Shown here piece by piece: positions 56,673 through 62,572 of a stretch of 64,000 nt of DNA; within the stretch, counting starts at the first letter, position 1, and every line of letters begins with the position of its first letter. This DNA comes from a virus: IMG/VR virus record IMGVR_UViG_3300033571_014797, positions 1 to 64,000 of that record. One strand, 5' to 3'. Below the pieces are notes generated by a model, which was given only the letters and a program-made list of their open reading frames with translations, was not told the origin of the DNA and ran no database searches. The translations under genes were made by a program, and so were the position numbers.

Positions 56673-56815
56673 AATGTTATTTGAAAACGTAGCAAACGGT
56701 TGTGTACCAGATACTGGCAGGGCAGACAGAGGTTGCTGTTGAAATATACAGTGTACGGGTGAAATCCTGGAGGCCATGAGGGATAAACAGGTTTGTTGCG
56801 TTTTCAAATAACATT
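56673..56815 (+). ncRNA. candidate structured RNA closed by a 25-bp inverted repeat
   Basis: Arms 56673-56697 and 56791-56815 pair over about 25 bp (AATGTTATTTGAAAACG and partner, two mismatches) enclosing 93 nt. Inside, CCAG-ATA-CTGG and other GC-rich short stems are visible. No credible ORF on the plus strand. It ends 1 base before tRNA-Lys, preceded by its own promoter. No known RNA family recognised. Confidence 0.55.
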
Positions 56816-56816
56816 T

Positions 56817-56892
56817 GGACCCTTAGCTCAGTTGGTAGAGCATCGGACTTTTAATCCGTTGGTCGCCGGTTCGAACCCGGCAGGGTCTACCA
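56817..56892 (+). tRNA. tRNA-Lys(TTT)
   Basis: Acceptor GGACCCT/AGGGTCT, anticodon loop CTTTTAA, T-loop TTCGAAC, encoded CCA. Confidence 0.93.
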
Positions 56893-56898
56893 AAGAAT

Positions 56899-56973
56899 GG
56901 GGACAGTAGTGGGTGTACGGATCTCCCTTGCACGGAGATTGTCTATAGGGTTCGATTCCCTGGGTCTCCACCA
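56899..56973 (+). tRNA. tRNA-Ala(TGC)
   Basis: Acceptor GGGGACA/GGTCTCC with one mismatch and one G-T, anticodon stem TCTCC/GGAGA with loop CTTGCAC, T-loop TTCGATT, encoded CCA. Second Ala(TGC) gene of the window. Confidence 0.85.
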
Positions 56974-56978
56974 TACAC

Positions 56979-56986
56979 TATAAATA
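56979..56986 (+). promoter_or_regulatory. late promoter box TATAAATA, leaderless arrangement
   Basis: CTATAAATATTACT then ATG at 56992: 5 bases between exact late core and start codon of the SOD gene. Confidence 0.65.
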
Positions 56987-56991
56987 TTACT

Positions 56992-57558
56992 ATGCAAGAC
57001 ATTCGTCATTTTATCGACATCTTAGAATCTAAAAATAGACCAAGCAAGTTATTTTTGGAGAAATTGCCTTACAAAGCATCAGAGCTCGCACCTGTGCTTA
57101 GTAAAGAAAATATAGATTATCATTACAACGTACTAAGCAATGGATATGTAAATCGATATAACGAAGGCGAAGGAGATCCAGATTTTAATTATGGCGGAGC
57201 TATGCTACACAATATATTTTGGCAGCAGTTGCAAGCACCAAAAGGATCAAATCGTCCTATAGGTATAGTGAAAGAACTAATAGAAGACAAATTTAAGTCA
57301 TATGATTCATTTGTTGAACAAATGATTACCAGTGCAATGTCTATACAAGGTTCTGGTTGGGTATATTTGTCTAAATCAGGTGACATAAAGACTATACCAA
57401 ATCAAAATTATAAAACAGATATACTGATGCCCTTAGACATGTGGGAGCATAGTTTTATGGATTATATTCCAGCTAAGGATGCTAAGAAAAAATACATTAC
57501 TGCTATGTTACGAATAGTCAATTGGGCAGTTATAAACGATAGACTCAATACAAAATAA
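56992..57558 (+). CDS. sod: iron/manganese superoxide dismutase with capsid-targeting-like N-terminus
   Basis: 188 residues. SOD motifs in order: L-P-Y-K-A-S-E-L-A-P-V-L (25-36), H44 in Y-H-Y-N-V-L, G-G-A-M-L-H-N-I-F-W with the second His (about 73), G-S-G-W (about 120) and D-M-W-E-H with the Asp/His ligands (about 148-152). The metal ligands are kept, so activity is plausible. The first 13 residues (M-Q-D-I-R-H-F-I-D-I-L-E-S) are extra and look like a prohead-targeting peptide with I-L-E cleavage site. Driven by a leaderless-type late promoter, unlike an early metabolic gene. Confidence 0.88.
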   Translation: MQDIRHFIDILESKNRPSKLFLEKLPYKASELAPVLSKENIDYHYNVLSNGYVNRYNEGEGDPDFNYGGAMLHNIFWQQLQAPKGSNRPIGIVKELIEDKFKSYDSFVEQMITSAMSIQGSGWVYLSKSGDIKTIPNQNYKTDILMPLDMWEHSFMDYIPAKDAKKKYITAMLRIVNWAVINDRLNTK

Positions 57559-57571
57559 ATTATCGTTGGAT

Positions 57572-57737
57572 CTAGTTACAGGCTTAGGGAAATACCCTTA
57601 CAAAAACCCTGTCGCAATACTAGACTGCACACGGAACAACACGTGAGTTCCAGCAAGTTTTTATCAGGGACGACGTAGGGTTAGATTACTCCCGCCCTTG
57701 GAAGGCGGGCAACCCGGGGCAGCGCCGGGGTTCCTGA
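57572..57737 (+). ncRNA. candidate multi-stem structured RNA
   Basis: Nested stems: CTAGT/ACTAG (57572-57576, 57619-57623), ACAGG/CCTGT (57578-57582, 57608-57612), AGGG/CCCT inside; then GGAAC/GTTCC (57633-57651). Next TCAGG/CCTGA (57664-57668, 57733-57737) encloses GGGTT/AACCC (57678-57682, 57711-57715) around CCCGCC/GGCGGG (57691-57709). AACCC can also pair with GGGTT at 57728-57732, giving two exclusive forms. No ORF. Much GC-richer than surroundings. Confidence 0.55.
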
Positions 57738-57746
57738 CCAATTAAT

Positions 57747-57820
57747 GCGAGTGTGATGTAATGGTAGCATTACGGTCTCCAAAACCGTCCGTTAGGGTTC
57801 AAATCCTTACACTCGTGCCA
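57747..57820 (+). tRNA. tRNA-Trp(CCA)
   Basis: Acceptor GCGAGTG/CACTCGT, anticodon loop CTCCAAA, T-loop TTCAAAT, encoded CCA. Confidence 0.93.
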
Positions 57821-57825
57821 AATTT

Positions 57826-57899
57826 GCTTCTGTAGCTCAAAGGTAGAGCACTCGACTGATAATCGAGAGACGTTGGATCGATACCATCTAGAAGCACCA
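57826..57899 (+). tRNA. tRNA-Ile(GAT)
   Basis: Acceptor GCTTCTG/TAGAAGC, anticodon stem TCGA/TCGA with loop CTGATAA, encoded CCA. T-loop is ATCGATA, with A where T54 is usual; shared with tRNA-Phe here. Confidence 0.9.
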
Positions 57900-57906
57900 A
57901 GTTTAT

Positions 57907-57984
57907 TCGCAGGTAGTCATCCAGGTGATGGCGCTCGGCTGTTAACCGAGATTGAGATTGGTTCGAGTCCAATCCTGCGAGCCA
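57907..57984 (+). tRNA. tRNA-Asn(GTT)
   Basis: Acceptor TCGCAGG/CCTGCGA, anticodon stem CTCGG/CCGAG with loop CTGTTAA, T-loop TTCGAGT, encoded CCA. Confidence 0.93.
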
Positions 57985-57990
57985 TTTTAC

Positions 57991-58065
57991 GGAGCGTTCG
58001 TCTATCGGCTAGGACGCTGGCCTTTCAAGCCGGCAAGAGGGGTTCGATTCCCCTACGCTCTACCA
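57991..58065 (+). tRNA. tRNA-Glu(TTC)
   Basis: Acceptor GGAGCGT/ACGCTCT, anticodon loop CTTTCAA, T-loop TTCGATT, encoded CCA. Confidence 0.93.
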
Positions 58066-58161
58066 AAGTTGCTGGACTACTATCCATTGGTTTCTAGATC
58101 TGATGGTGTGCTTACCAGTAGAGGATCCCGATCACCTCTATAAAAACGCGGATGAATTTAT

Positions 58162-58237
58162 GGACCGTTAGCTGAGTTGGTTTTAGCAGGAGACTCTTAA
58201 TCTCTAGACGGGGGTTCGAATCCCTCACGGTCTACCA
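58162..58237 (+). tRNA. tRNA-Lys(CTT)
   Basis: Acceptor GGACCGT/ACGGTCT, anticodon stem GGAGA/TCTCT with loop CTCTTAA, T-loop TTCGAAT, encoded CCA. Acceptor close to tRNA-Lys(TTT), suggesting duplication. The 96 bases before it (58066-58161) hold nothing I recognise. Confidence 0.9.
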
Positions 58238-58242
58238 TTAAA

Positions 58243-58270
58243 TTGCATTTTTAACAAAAGGATGTATACT
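58243..58270 (+). promoter_or_regulatory. possible sigma-70-like promoter
   Basis: TTGCAT (58243-58248), 16-base spacer, TATACT (58265-58270), 7 bases before the ATG at 58278; nearly leaderless. Confidence 0.45.
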
Positions 58271-58277
58271 ATAAAAT

Positions 58278-58736
58278 ATGAAAAAAATATTAGTTTTATT
58301 ATTTGCGCTATTGCCTAATATAGCCCAAGCTGATACTATTATTGGATTCAAAGGCAAAAATAACGCCTTTGATCATCAAGCATTTGAAAAATATGCAGCT
58401 AAACGAAAACTAACACCTGTAGTTTTAAGTGCATTTGATTCTAAAAATGCCATGCATATTATTCGTATTAATTCTACATATGAATTATATGGTTATAGTT
58501 TAGGCGCTGCTAGCGTTGCACAGACCATGCGATTAATAGAAAAAGAAAAATTACACATGCCTAGATACGTTATTACAGTTGGTGCATACAGAACAACCAA
58601 TGTTGATTTCAACAAATACAATGTTAAGTTTGACAATTATTTTGATGCAAGCGGAGCTGGTACAAAAAGTCCAGGAAAACATTTAGGTGTTAGTCATAGC
58701 GATATTATGAGATATGTAGTTGATACATTCTACTAG
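58278..58736 (+). CDS. secreted alpha/beta-hydrolase-like protein
   Basis: 152 residues. Signal peptide 1-18 (K-K-I-L-V-L-L-F-A-L-L-P-N-I-A-Q-A). A nucleophile elbow G-Y-S-L-G (G-x-S-x-G, about residues 72-76) and a C-terminal H in G-V-S-H-S-D suggest Ser and His of a hydrolase; the acid is unclear. Shorter than most hydrolases (about 130 mature residues). Periplasmic; could act on lipids or the envelope, but no lysis family is recognised. Confidence 0.65.
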   Translation: MKKILVLLFALLPNIAQADTIIGFKGKNNAFDHQAFEKYAAKRKLTPVVLSAFDSKNAMHIIRINSTYELYGYSLGAASVAQTMRLIEKEKLHMPRYVITVGAYRTTNVDFNKYNVKFDNYFDASGAGTKSPGKHLGVSHSDIMRYVVDTFY

Positions 58737-58744
58737 GAGATTAC

Positions 58745-58915
58745 ATGAGTAAAAGTAATAAACATGCAGGACAAATCAACATGCGTGGCAAGAAGTACAA
58801 GCTCATGCGATGTGGATGTTGTGAATGCATTGACTTTAGAGACAAGTTTACTGCAAAAGAACATGCAAAAGAAATTAAGGCCGCTTTGGTGAAGGAGGTA
58901 CTCACGTCTGCCTGA
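58745..58915 (+). CDS. 56-residue Cys-rich small protein overlapping tRNA-Phe
   Basis: ATG at 58745 behind TAGGAG. Basic N-terminus (M-S-K-S-N-K-H-A-G-Q), C-G-C-C-E-C cluster at residues 23-28 that could bind a metal, helical Lys/Ala-rich end. The last 11 codons and the stop lie inside the tRNA-Phe gene (58880-58955), so the message cannot be intact after tRNA processing. Real coding is likely given the site and composition; the tail may be chance. Confidence 0.6.
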   Translation: MSKSNKHAGQINMRGKKYKLMRCGCCECIDFRDKFTAKEHAKEIKAALVKEVLTSA

Positions 58916-58955
58916 AGAGCAGAAGAACCTGGATCGATACCGGGAGGCGGCACCA
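58880..58955 (+). tRNA. tRNA-Phe(GAA)
   Basis: Acceptor GCCGCTT/AGGCGGC, anticodon stem TCTGC/GCAGA with loop CTGAAGA, T-loop ATCGATA, encoded CCA. Its 5' half overlaps the small protein gene upstream by 36 nt. Confidence 0.9.
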
Positions 58956-58960
58956 TTAAT

Positions 58961-59037
58961 GCATCTGTAGCTCAATGGATTAGAGCAGCGGTCTTCGAAA
59001 CCGTAGGTTGGGAGTTCGAATCTCTCCAGGTGCACCA
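58961..59037 (+). tRNA. tRNA-Arg(TCG)
   Basis: Acceptor GCATCTG/CAGGTGC, anticodon stem CGGT/ACCG with loop CTTCGAA, T-loop TTCGAAT, encoded CCA. Confidence 0.93.
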
Positions 59038-59055
59038 ATTATAAGTAGTATCAAC

Positions 59056-59595
59056 ATGCTTTGTTATAAACCTTTAAAATATCAAAATCATCAATTGGTA
59101 AGTAAAAAACTTTATGATTTTACTGTTAATCAAACAAATGTTTTACAGAGAGCTATCTTTTGGAACAATATAGATTGTGATCAAGTGTTAGCAGCTATTC
59201 CTGAATTACAAGAAGTTCTAGATCAGTACCAGTTGAATAAGCCTTATCAAACTGCTTTGCTTTATAGTGGCACTATTCAAGGTAACATACATATCGACGG
59301 CGGCAAAGACGTTAGAATACTATGGCCAGTTTGCAATACTGAAGGATCGAAAACTAAATGGTTTGATGTCGATCCAGAATTTATTGTACCACAAAAACAA
59401 AAGAATGCAGGATGGATAGTAACTAAACAAGAAGGTCATCGAGTAATTGATGAATTAGAAATTACTGAACCAATATTCTTCAATTCGGGTATACCTCATG
59501 GTATCTATTGCAATCCTAAATATAATAGAAATCAACCGAGAATAACATTTGTTATGTTATTCTATCCAAGAATAAATTACTTGCTTGAAGAATAA
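59056..59595 (+). CDS. 2OG-Fe(II) oxygenase/cupin-like protein
   Basis: 179 residues from the ATG at 59056; a GTG frame from 59008 runs through tRNA-Arg and is rejected. H-I-D (about residue 79) followed by V-R-I-L-W-P-V-C-N, then P-H-G-I (about 153) and R-I-T-F-V fit the HxD...H plus Arg layout of 2-oxoglutarate oxygenases. The pattern is looser than in the gene at 15243. Substrate unknown; lies within the tRNA cluster. Confidence 0.6.
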   Translation: MLCYKPLKYQNHQLVSKKLYDFTVNQTNVLQRAIFWNNIDCDQVLAAIPELQEVLDQYQLNKPYQTALLYSGTIQGNIHIDGGKDVRILWPVCNTEGSKTKWFDVDPEFIVPQKQKNAGWIVTKQEGHRVIDELEITEPIFFNSGIPHGIYCNPKYNRNQPRITFVMLFYPRINYLLEE

Positions 59596-59624
59596 AAAGA
59601 ATATATAGTAGGTGAATGAAATAT

Positions 59625-59700
59625 GCGGGATTAGCTCAGTGGTAGTAGCGTCTGCTTTACACGCAGAATGTCGGGAGTTCGACCCTCTCATCCCGCACCA
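59625..59700 (+). tRNA. tRNA-Val(TAC)
   Basis: Acceptor GCGGGAT/ATCCCGC, anticodon stem TCTGC/GCAGA with loop TTTACAC, T-loop TTCGACC, encoded CCA. Confidence 0.93.
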
Positions 59701-59705
59701 TATAT

Positions 59706-59787
59706 GCCAAGGTGGCTCAGTGGCGACAGCACCGCTCTTGTAAGGCGGGATACAACACCGGGGGTTCGAGTCCCTCCCTTGGCACCA
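59706..59787 (+). tRNA. tRNA-Thr(TGT)
   Basis: Acceptor GCCAAGG/CCTTGGC, anticodon stem CCGCT/GGCGG with loop CTTGTAA, T-loop TTCGAGT, encoded CCA. Variable region is longer than usual for Thr (82 nt in total). Confidence 0.9.
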
Positions 59788-59831
59788 TACTTTGGTAATT
59801 AGTAATTTACTTTTTAATTGTAAGTTACGAA

Positions 59832-59839
59832 CATAAATA
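59832..59839 (+). promoter_or_regulatory. late promoter box CATAAATA, leaderless arrangement
   Basis: CATAAATACAAT then ATG at 59844: 4 bases between. Confidence 0.55.
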
Positions 59840-59843
59840 CAAT

Positions 59844-60557
59844 ATGAATTATCAACTACATTACGATAAACTAATAGATCGTGCAAAACATAGAGTCTTA
59901 GAAAGTTATTCAGAAAGACATCATATAATTCCGCGATGCATGGGCGGGTCTGATGACCTAGACAATCTAGTCAATTTAACTCCTGAAGAACATTATGTTG
60001 CACATCAATTATTAGTTAAAATATTTCCTAACAATGCTAAGTTAATCAATGCTGCTATAATGATGATCCCAAATCGACCTTCCAATAAATTGTATGGTTG
60101 GCTAAGAAAAAAATTTGCTGAAAATCAGAGCATAAATCAAACTGGATCAGGTAATTCTCAATACGGAACAAGATGGGTTCATAACATCGATTTAAAAGAA
60201 AGTAAAAAGATAAAAATTACAGACCCATTGCCTAATGGTTGGCTGGAAGGCCGTAAGATTAATTTTTATCTAAATATCGTAAATTGTAAAAACTGTAATA
60301 AACAGTTTGAACGAATTTCATTAGAAATATATTGTTCTGAAATTTGCAAGCGACACGATAGATCAGATGCAATTAAACTCATTGACATTAAATTAGATGA
60401 AATGCTTGAATACTATTCAAATGTAAGATCAATAGATAAAACATTAAAACATTTTGGAGTAAAAGGTTTATCTGACACTGGAAGAGCCGGTAATAGATAT
60501 TTTTCTAGCATACTTAAAGAAAAGAATATATACGTTAGACCAAGAACAAAAAAGTAA
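59844..60557 (+). CDS. HNH homing-type endonuclease
   Basis: 237 residues. HNH core E-R-H-H-I-I-P-R-C-M-G-G ... N-L-V-N-L-T-P-E-E-H-Y-V-A-H (about 25-55), typical of phage homing nucleases. A second CxxC...CxxxC zinc motif (C-K-N-C ... C-S-E-I-C) and a C-terminal helical region (about 170-230), perhaps a DNA-recognition arm, follow. Inserted between the two related tRNA-Thr genes, consistent with mobile behaviour. Confidence 0.88.
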   Translation: MNYQLHYDKLIDRAKHRVLESYSERHHIIPRCMGGSDDLDNLVNLTPEEHYVAHQLLVKIFPNNAKLINAAIMMIPNRPSNKLYGWLRKKFAENQSINQTGSGNSQYGTRWVHNIDLKESKKIKITDPLPNGWLEGRKINFYLNIVNCKNCNKQFERISLEIYCSEICKRHDRSDAIKLIDIKLDEMLEYYSNVRSIDKTLKHFGVKGLSDTGRAGNRYFSSILKEKNIYVRPRTKK

Positions 60558-60558
60558 G

Positions 60559-60639
60559 CCTGGGTGGCTCAGCGGCGACAGCAACGCTCTAGTAAGGCGT
60601 CATTACACAACGGGGGTTCGAGTCCCTCCCCAGGCACCA
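60559..60639 (+). tRNA. tRNA-Thr(AGT)
   Basis: Acceptor GCCTGGG/CCCAGGC, anticodon stem ACGCT/GGCGT with loop CTAGTAA, T-loop TTCGAGT, encoded CCA. Strongly similar to tRNA-Thr(TGT) at 59706, with the same long variable region: a duplicate. A34 is rare in bacterial Thr tRNAs. Confidence 0.85.
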
Positions 60640-60697
60640 TCCAACAATATCTCTTACGCTTAAAAGAAATTTGCGCACCAGAGAGGTCACTTATTTT

Positions 60698-60772
60698 TGC
60701 GGGGTAGAGCATTGGTAGCTCGCTAGCCTCATAAGCTAGAGGTAGGGTGTTCGATTCACTCCCCCGCAACCA
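60698..60772 (+). tRNA. initiator-like tRNA-Met(CAT)
   Basis: TGCGGGGTAGAGC...GCTC resembles bacterial initiator tRNA: D-stem GAGC/GCTC has the A11-U24 pair. Position 1-72 is T-A (weak pair instead of the C-A mismatch), and the anticodon stem CTAGC/GCTAG lacks the three G-C pairs of initiators. Loop CTCATAA, encoded CCA. Confidence 0.85.
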
Positions 60773-60773
60773 A

Positions 60774-61094
60774 TTATATTAGATGTGCTTTAAGAAGACT
60801 TTTTAAAATAGGGTCTTCGCCGTAGCGTAGAATAGCAAATTCTACATCTAAAATTAAATTTTTTAAACTAACGTCAAACCATTCGCCTGATGTTTTATAC
60901 AGTTTTAAGTGACGATGTATTACAGTTTCCAGCAGCTTAGTTTTGCATATTTCAGTTTCTTTGCTGTAGTGTAGCTTTAACGGAAACGGATGTCCGGTTT
61001 GCAAACTTTTTAATCTTTTTTCAGGATCGCGGCTAATGCCTACTTTATATGGTGGTTGATCGCTGCCAATAATGTATATGAAACTTGTGGTCAT
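60774..61094 (-). CDS. GIY-YIG nuclease, T5orf172/MUG113-like
   Basis: 106 residues from the ATG at 61094; a longer frame to 61133 lacks a start signal. F-I-Y-I-I-G ... Y-K-V-G-I-S-R-D-P-E-K-R-L (residues 5-30) gives the GIY and YIG strands with the following Arg; E in L-L-E-T-V-I-H-R-H-L and W-F-D-V match the family's late motifs. Minus strand at the edge of the tRNA cluster, late box before the start. Probably a homing or degradation nuclease. Confidence 0.85.
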   Translation of the reverse strand: MTTSFIYIIGSDQPPYKVGISRDPEKRLKSLQTGHPFPLKLHYSKETEICKTKLLETVIHRHLKLYKTSGEWFDVSLKNLILDVEFAILRYGEDPILKSLLKAHLI

Positions 61095-61102
61095 AATGGA
61101 TT

Positions 61103-61110
61103 TATTTATG
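61103..61110 (-). promoter_or_regulatory. late promoter box CATAAATA
   Basis: Minus strand CATAAATAAATCCATT then ATG at 61094: 8 bases between. Confidence 0.5.
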
Positions 61111-61144
61111 TACACCAGTAATTCAAAATTCAATAATTTTAACC

Positions 61145-61152
61145 ATTAAATA
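61145..61152 (+). promoter_or_regulatory. late promoter-like box ATTAAATA
   Basis: ATTAAATAAGTTT then ATG at 61158. Same variant as before the radical SAM gene at 50378. Would start the hydroxylase/radical SAM/PP-loop operon. Confidence 0.4.
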
Positions 61153-61157
61153 AGTTT

Positions 61158-61598
61158 ATGGAATACGCGATAATATTCATAGCATGGACGTTTGTTATCT
61201 ATTGGATGCATAGATTAGCACATATTATACCATGGATATCTAAAATTCACCATGACCATCATCGATATGTTATAAAAAATCACGTAACCTGGCACTGGTC
61301 AAATCTGTTTTTATATAACGATACATGGCTTAGTACTTTGGATTTATGGATAACAGAAGTTATTCCTACTTTAATTATGAGTTTCTTTTTTGGTTGGTGG
61401 TTGTTTATCGCATATTATTTGTGGGCTGCGTTTATTCAAGAGCGCATTGAACACAATGATAATTTTAATTTTTATCCATTAATAACCAGCGGACGTTGGC
61501 ATATGATACATCACAAAAATGCTCAATATAATTATGGGATTTTTATTCCCGTTTGGGACATTGTTTTTAAAACTAAAAAAGACATGGGTGCTGTATGA
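61158..61598 (+). CDS. fatty acid hydroxylase/sterol desaturase superfamily protein
   Basis: 146 residues. Three histidine boxes for the di-iron centre: H18-x-x-x-H22, H31-H-D-H-H35, and H115-M-I-H-H119, with H99 between. Hydrophobic segments at 3-17, 64-78 and 79-96 make it an integral membrane protein. It is about half the length of cellular members, a minimal core. It begins a three-gene operon; its TGA overlaps the radical SAM start (ATGA). The family hydroxylates lipids or carotenoids; the true substrate here is unknown. Confidence 0.88.
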   Translation: MEYAIIFIAWTFVIYWMHRLAHIIPWISKIHHDHHRYVIKNHVTWHWSNLFLYNDTWLSTLDLWITEVIPTLIMSFFFGWWLFIAYYLWAAFIQERIEHNDNFNFYPLITSGRWHMIHHKNAQYNYGIFIPVWDIVFKTKKDMGAV

Positions 61599-62572
61599 AA
61601 ACGCCAGTCAAAGTTGAGCAACCTTTTCCTATATTCCACATCTATTGGACGTTAACCGATTTTTGTAATTACAAATGCAATTACTGTGTGCCTAGATCAT
61701 ATGCAGGCGATTATCATTTTAATCGTAAACCAGGGTATCCTTCAGACGAACAAATTATACAGTTTTTAGATAATTTGGGTCCAATGCATGTTAAAGATAG
61801 ATTTTTATGTGTTAAAATAAGTGGTGGCGAACCAACCATACATCCAATGTTACCTTATATCATTAATCGATTAAAAGAATATAAACATAAAAATATTTGT
61901 ATTATTACAAACGGTTCTAGAAATGTAAAATATTGGCAATCAATATTGCCTATCGATGAAGTAATAATTAGCTTACATCCTGAATACGTGGATATGGAAA
62001 AAATAAATGAATTAAGTTGGGCCATAATTGATTCAAAAACAAAGCTTAATTATAATTTAGCTGTAGATCCCAAACATTGGGACGCAACTGTAAAAATGTA
62101 TGATAAGCTAGATGATAGATTAAAACATCTAGTAAAACCAAAAGTTTTATTTGAAAAAGACAATCCTCATCATCCCAACTATCATTATACAACAGAACAA
62201 TTGACTTGGATGAATAATATCATTAATCAATCTTCGTTTACTAAATCTCCGTTAACATCATCATTTCCTGGATTTTATCCAGCTAGTACATTGTATTTTG
62301 ATGATGGATCTCAGATTTCAACCAGTCAGTATGCTACAATTAGTCTTAATCAATGGCATAAGATGCGGGGGTGGGATTGTCATGTTGCCAGTCAAGCAAT
62401 CAAAGTTCAATATTCAGGAAAAGTATTCGCTGGTATTTGCATGGCTAAACAATTAGGTACTATAGACAATTTTAAATTGGATTATGAGCCACTAAGTTGT
62501 ACATTTACTACTTGTAAAGATTTACCGGACCTTGCGGTTTCAAAATATATACATGAAGAAAGATTACTGTGA
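61595..62572 (+). CDS. radical SAM protein in the hydroxylase/PP-loop operon
   Basis: 325 residues. CxxxCxxC at C24, C28, C31, then K-I-S-G-G-E-P for SAM binding and I-I-T-N-G-S strand. Late cysteines (W-D-C-H, I-C-M-A, L-S-C-T-F-T-T-C) could hold one auxiliary cluster. Overlaps both neighbours by 4 bases, so strictly coupled to the membrane hydroxylase and the PP-loop enzyme. Most likely acts on the same substrate. Confidence 0.9.
   Translation: MKTPVKVEQPFPIFHIYWTLTDFCNYKCNYCVPRSYAGDYHFNRKPGYPSDEQIIQFLDNLGPMHVKDRFLCVKISGGEPTIHPMLPYIINRLKEYKHKNICIITNGSRNVKYWQSILPIDEVIISLHPEYVDMEKINELSWAIIDSKTKLNYNLAVDPKHWDATVKMYDKLDDRLKHLVKPKVLFEKDNPHHPNYHYTTEQLTWMNNIINQSSFTKSPLTSSFPGFYPASTLYFDDGSQISTSQYATISLNQWHKMRGWDCHVASQAIKVQYSGKVFAGICMAKQLGTIDNFKLDYEPLSCTFTTCKDLPDLAVSKYIHEERLL

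Noticed and set aside
56586-56807. Minus-strand 73-codon frame over the structured RNA
   Set aside because: Overlaps tRNA-Tyr and the inverted repeat, with no ribosome site.
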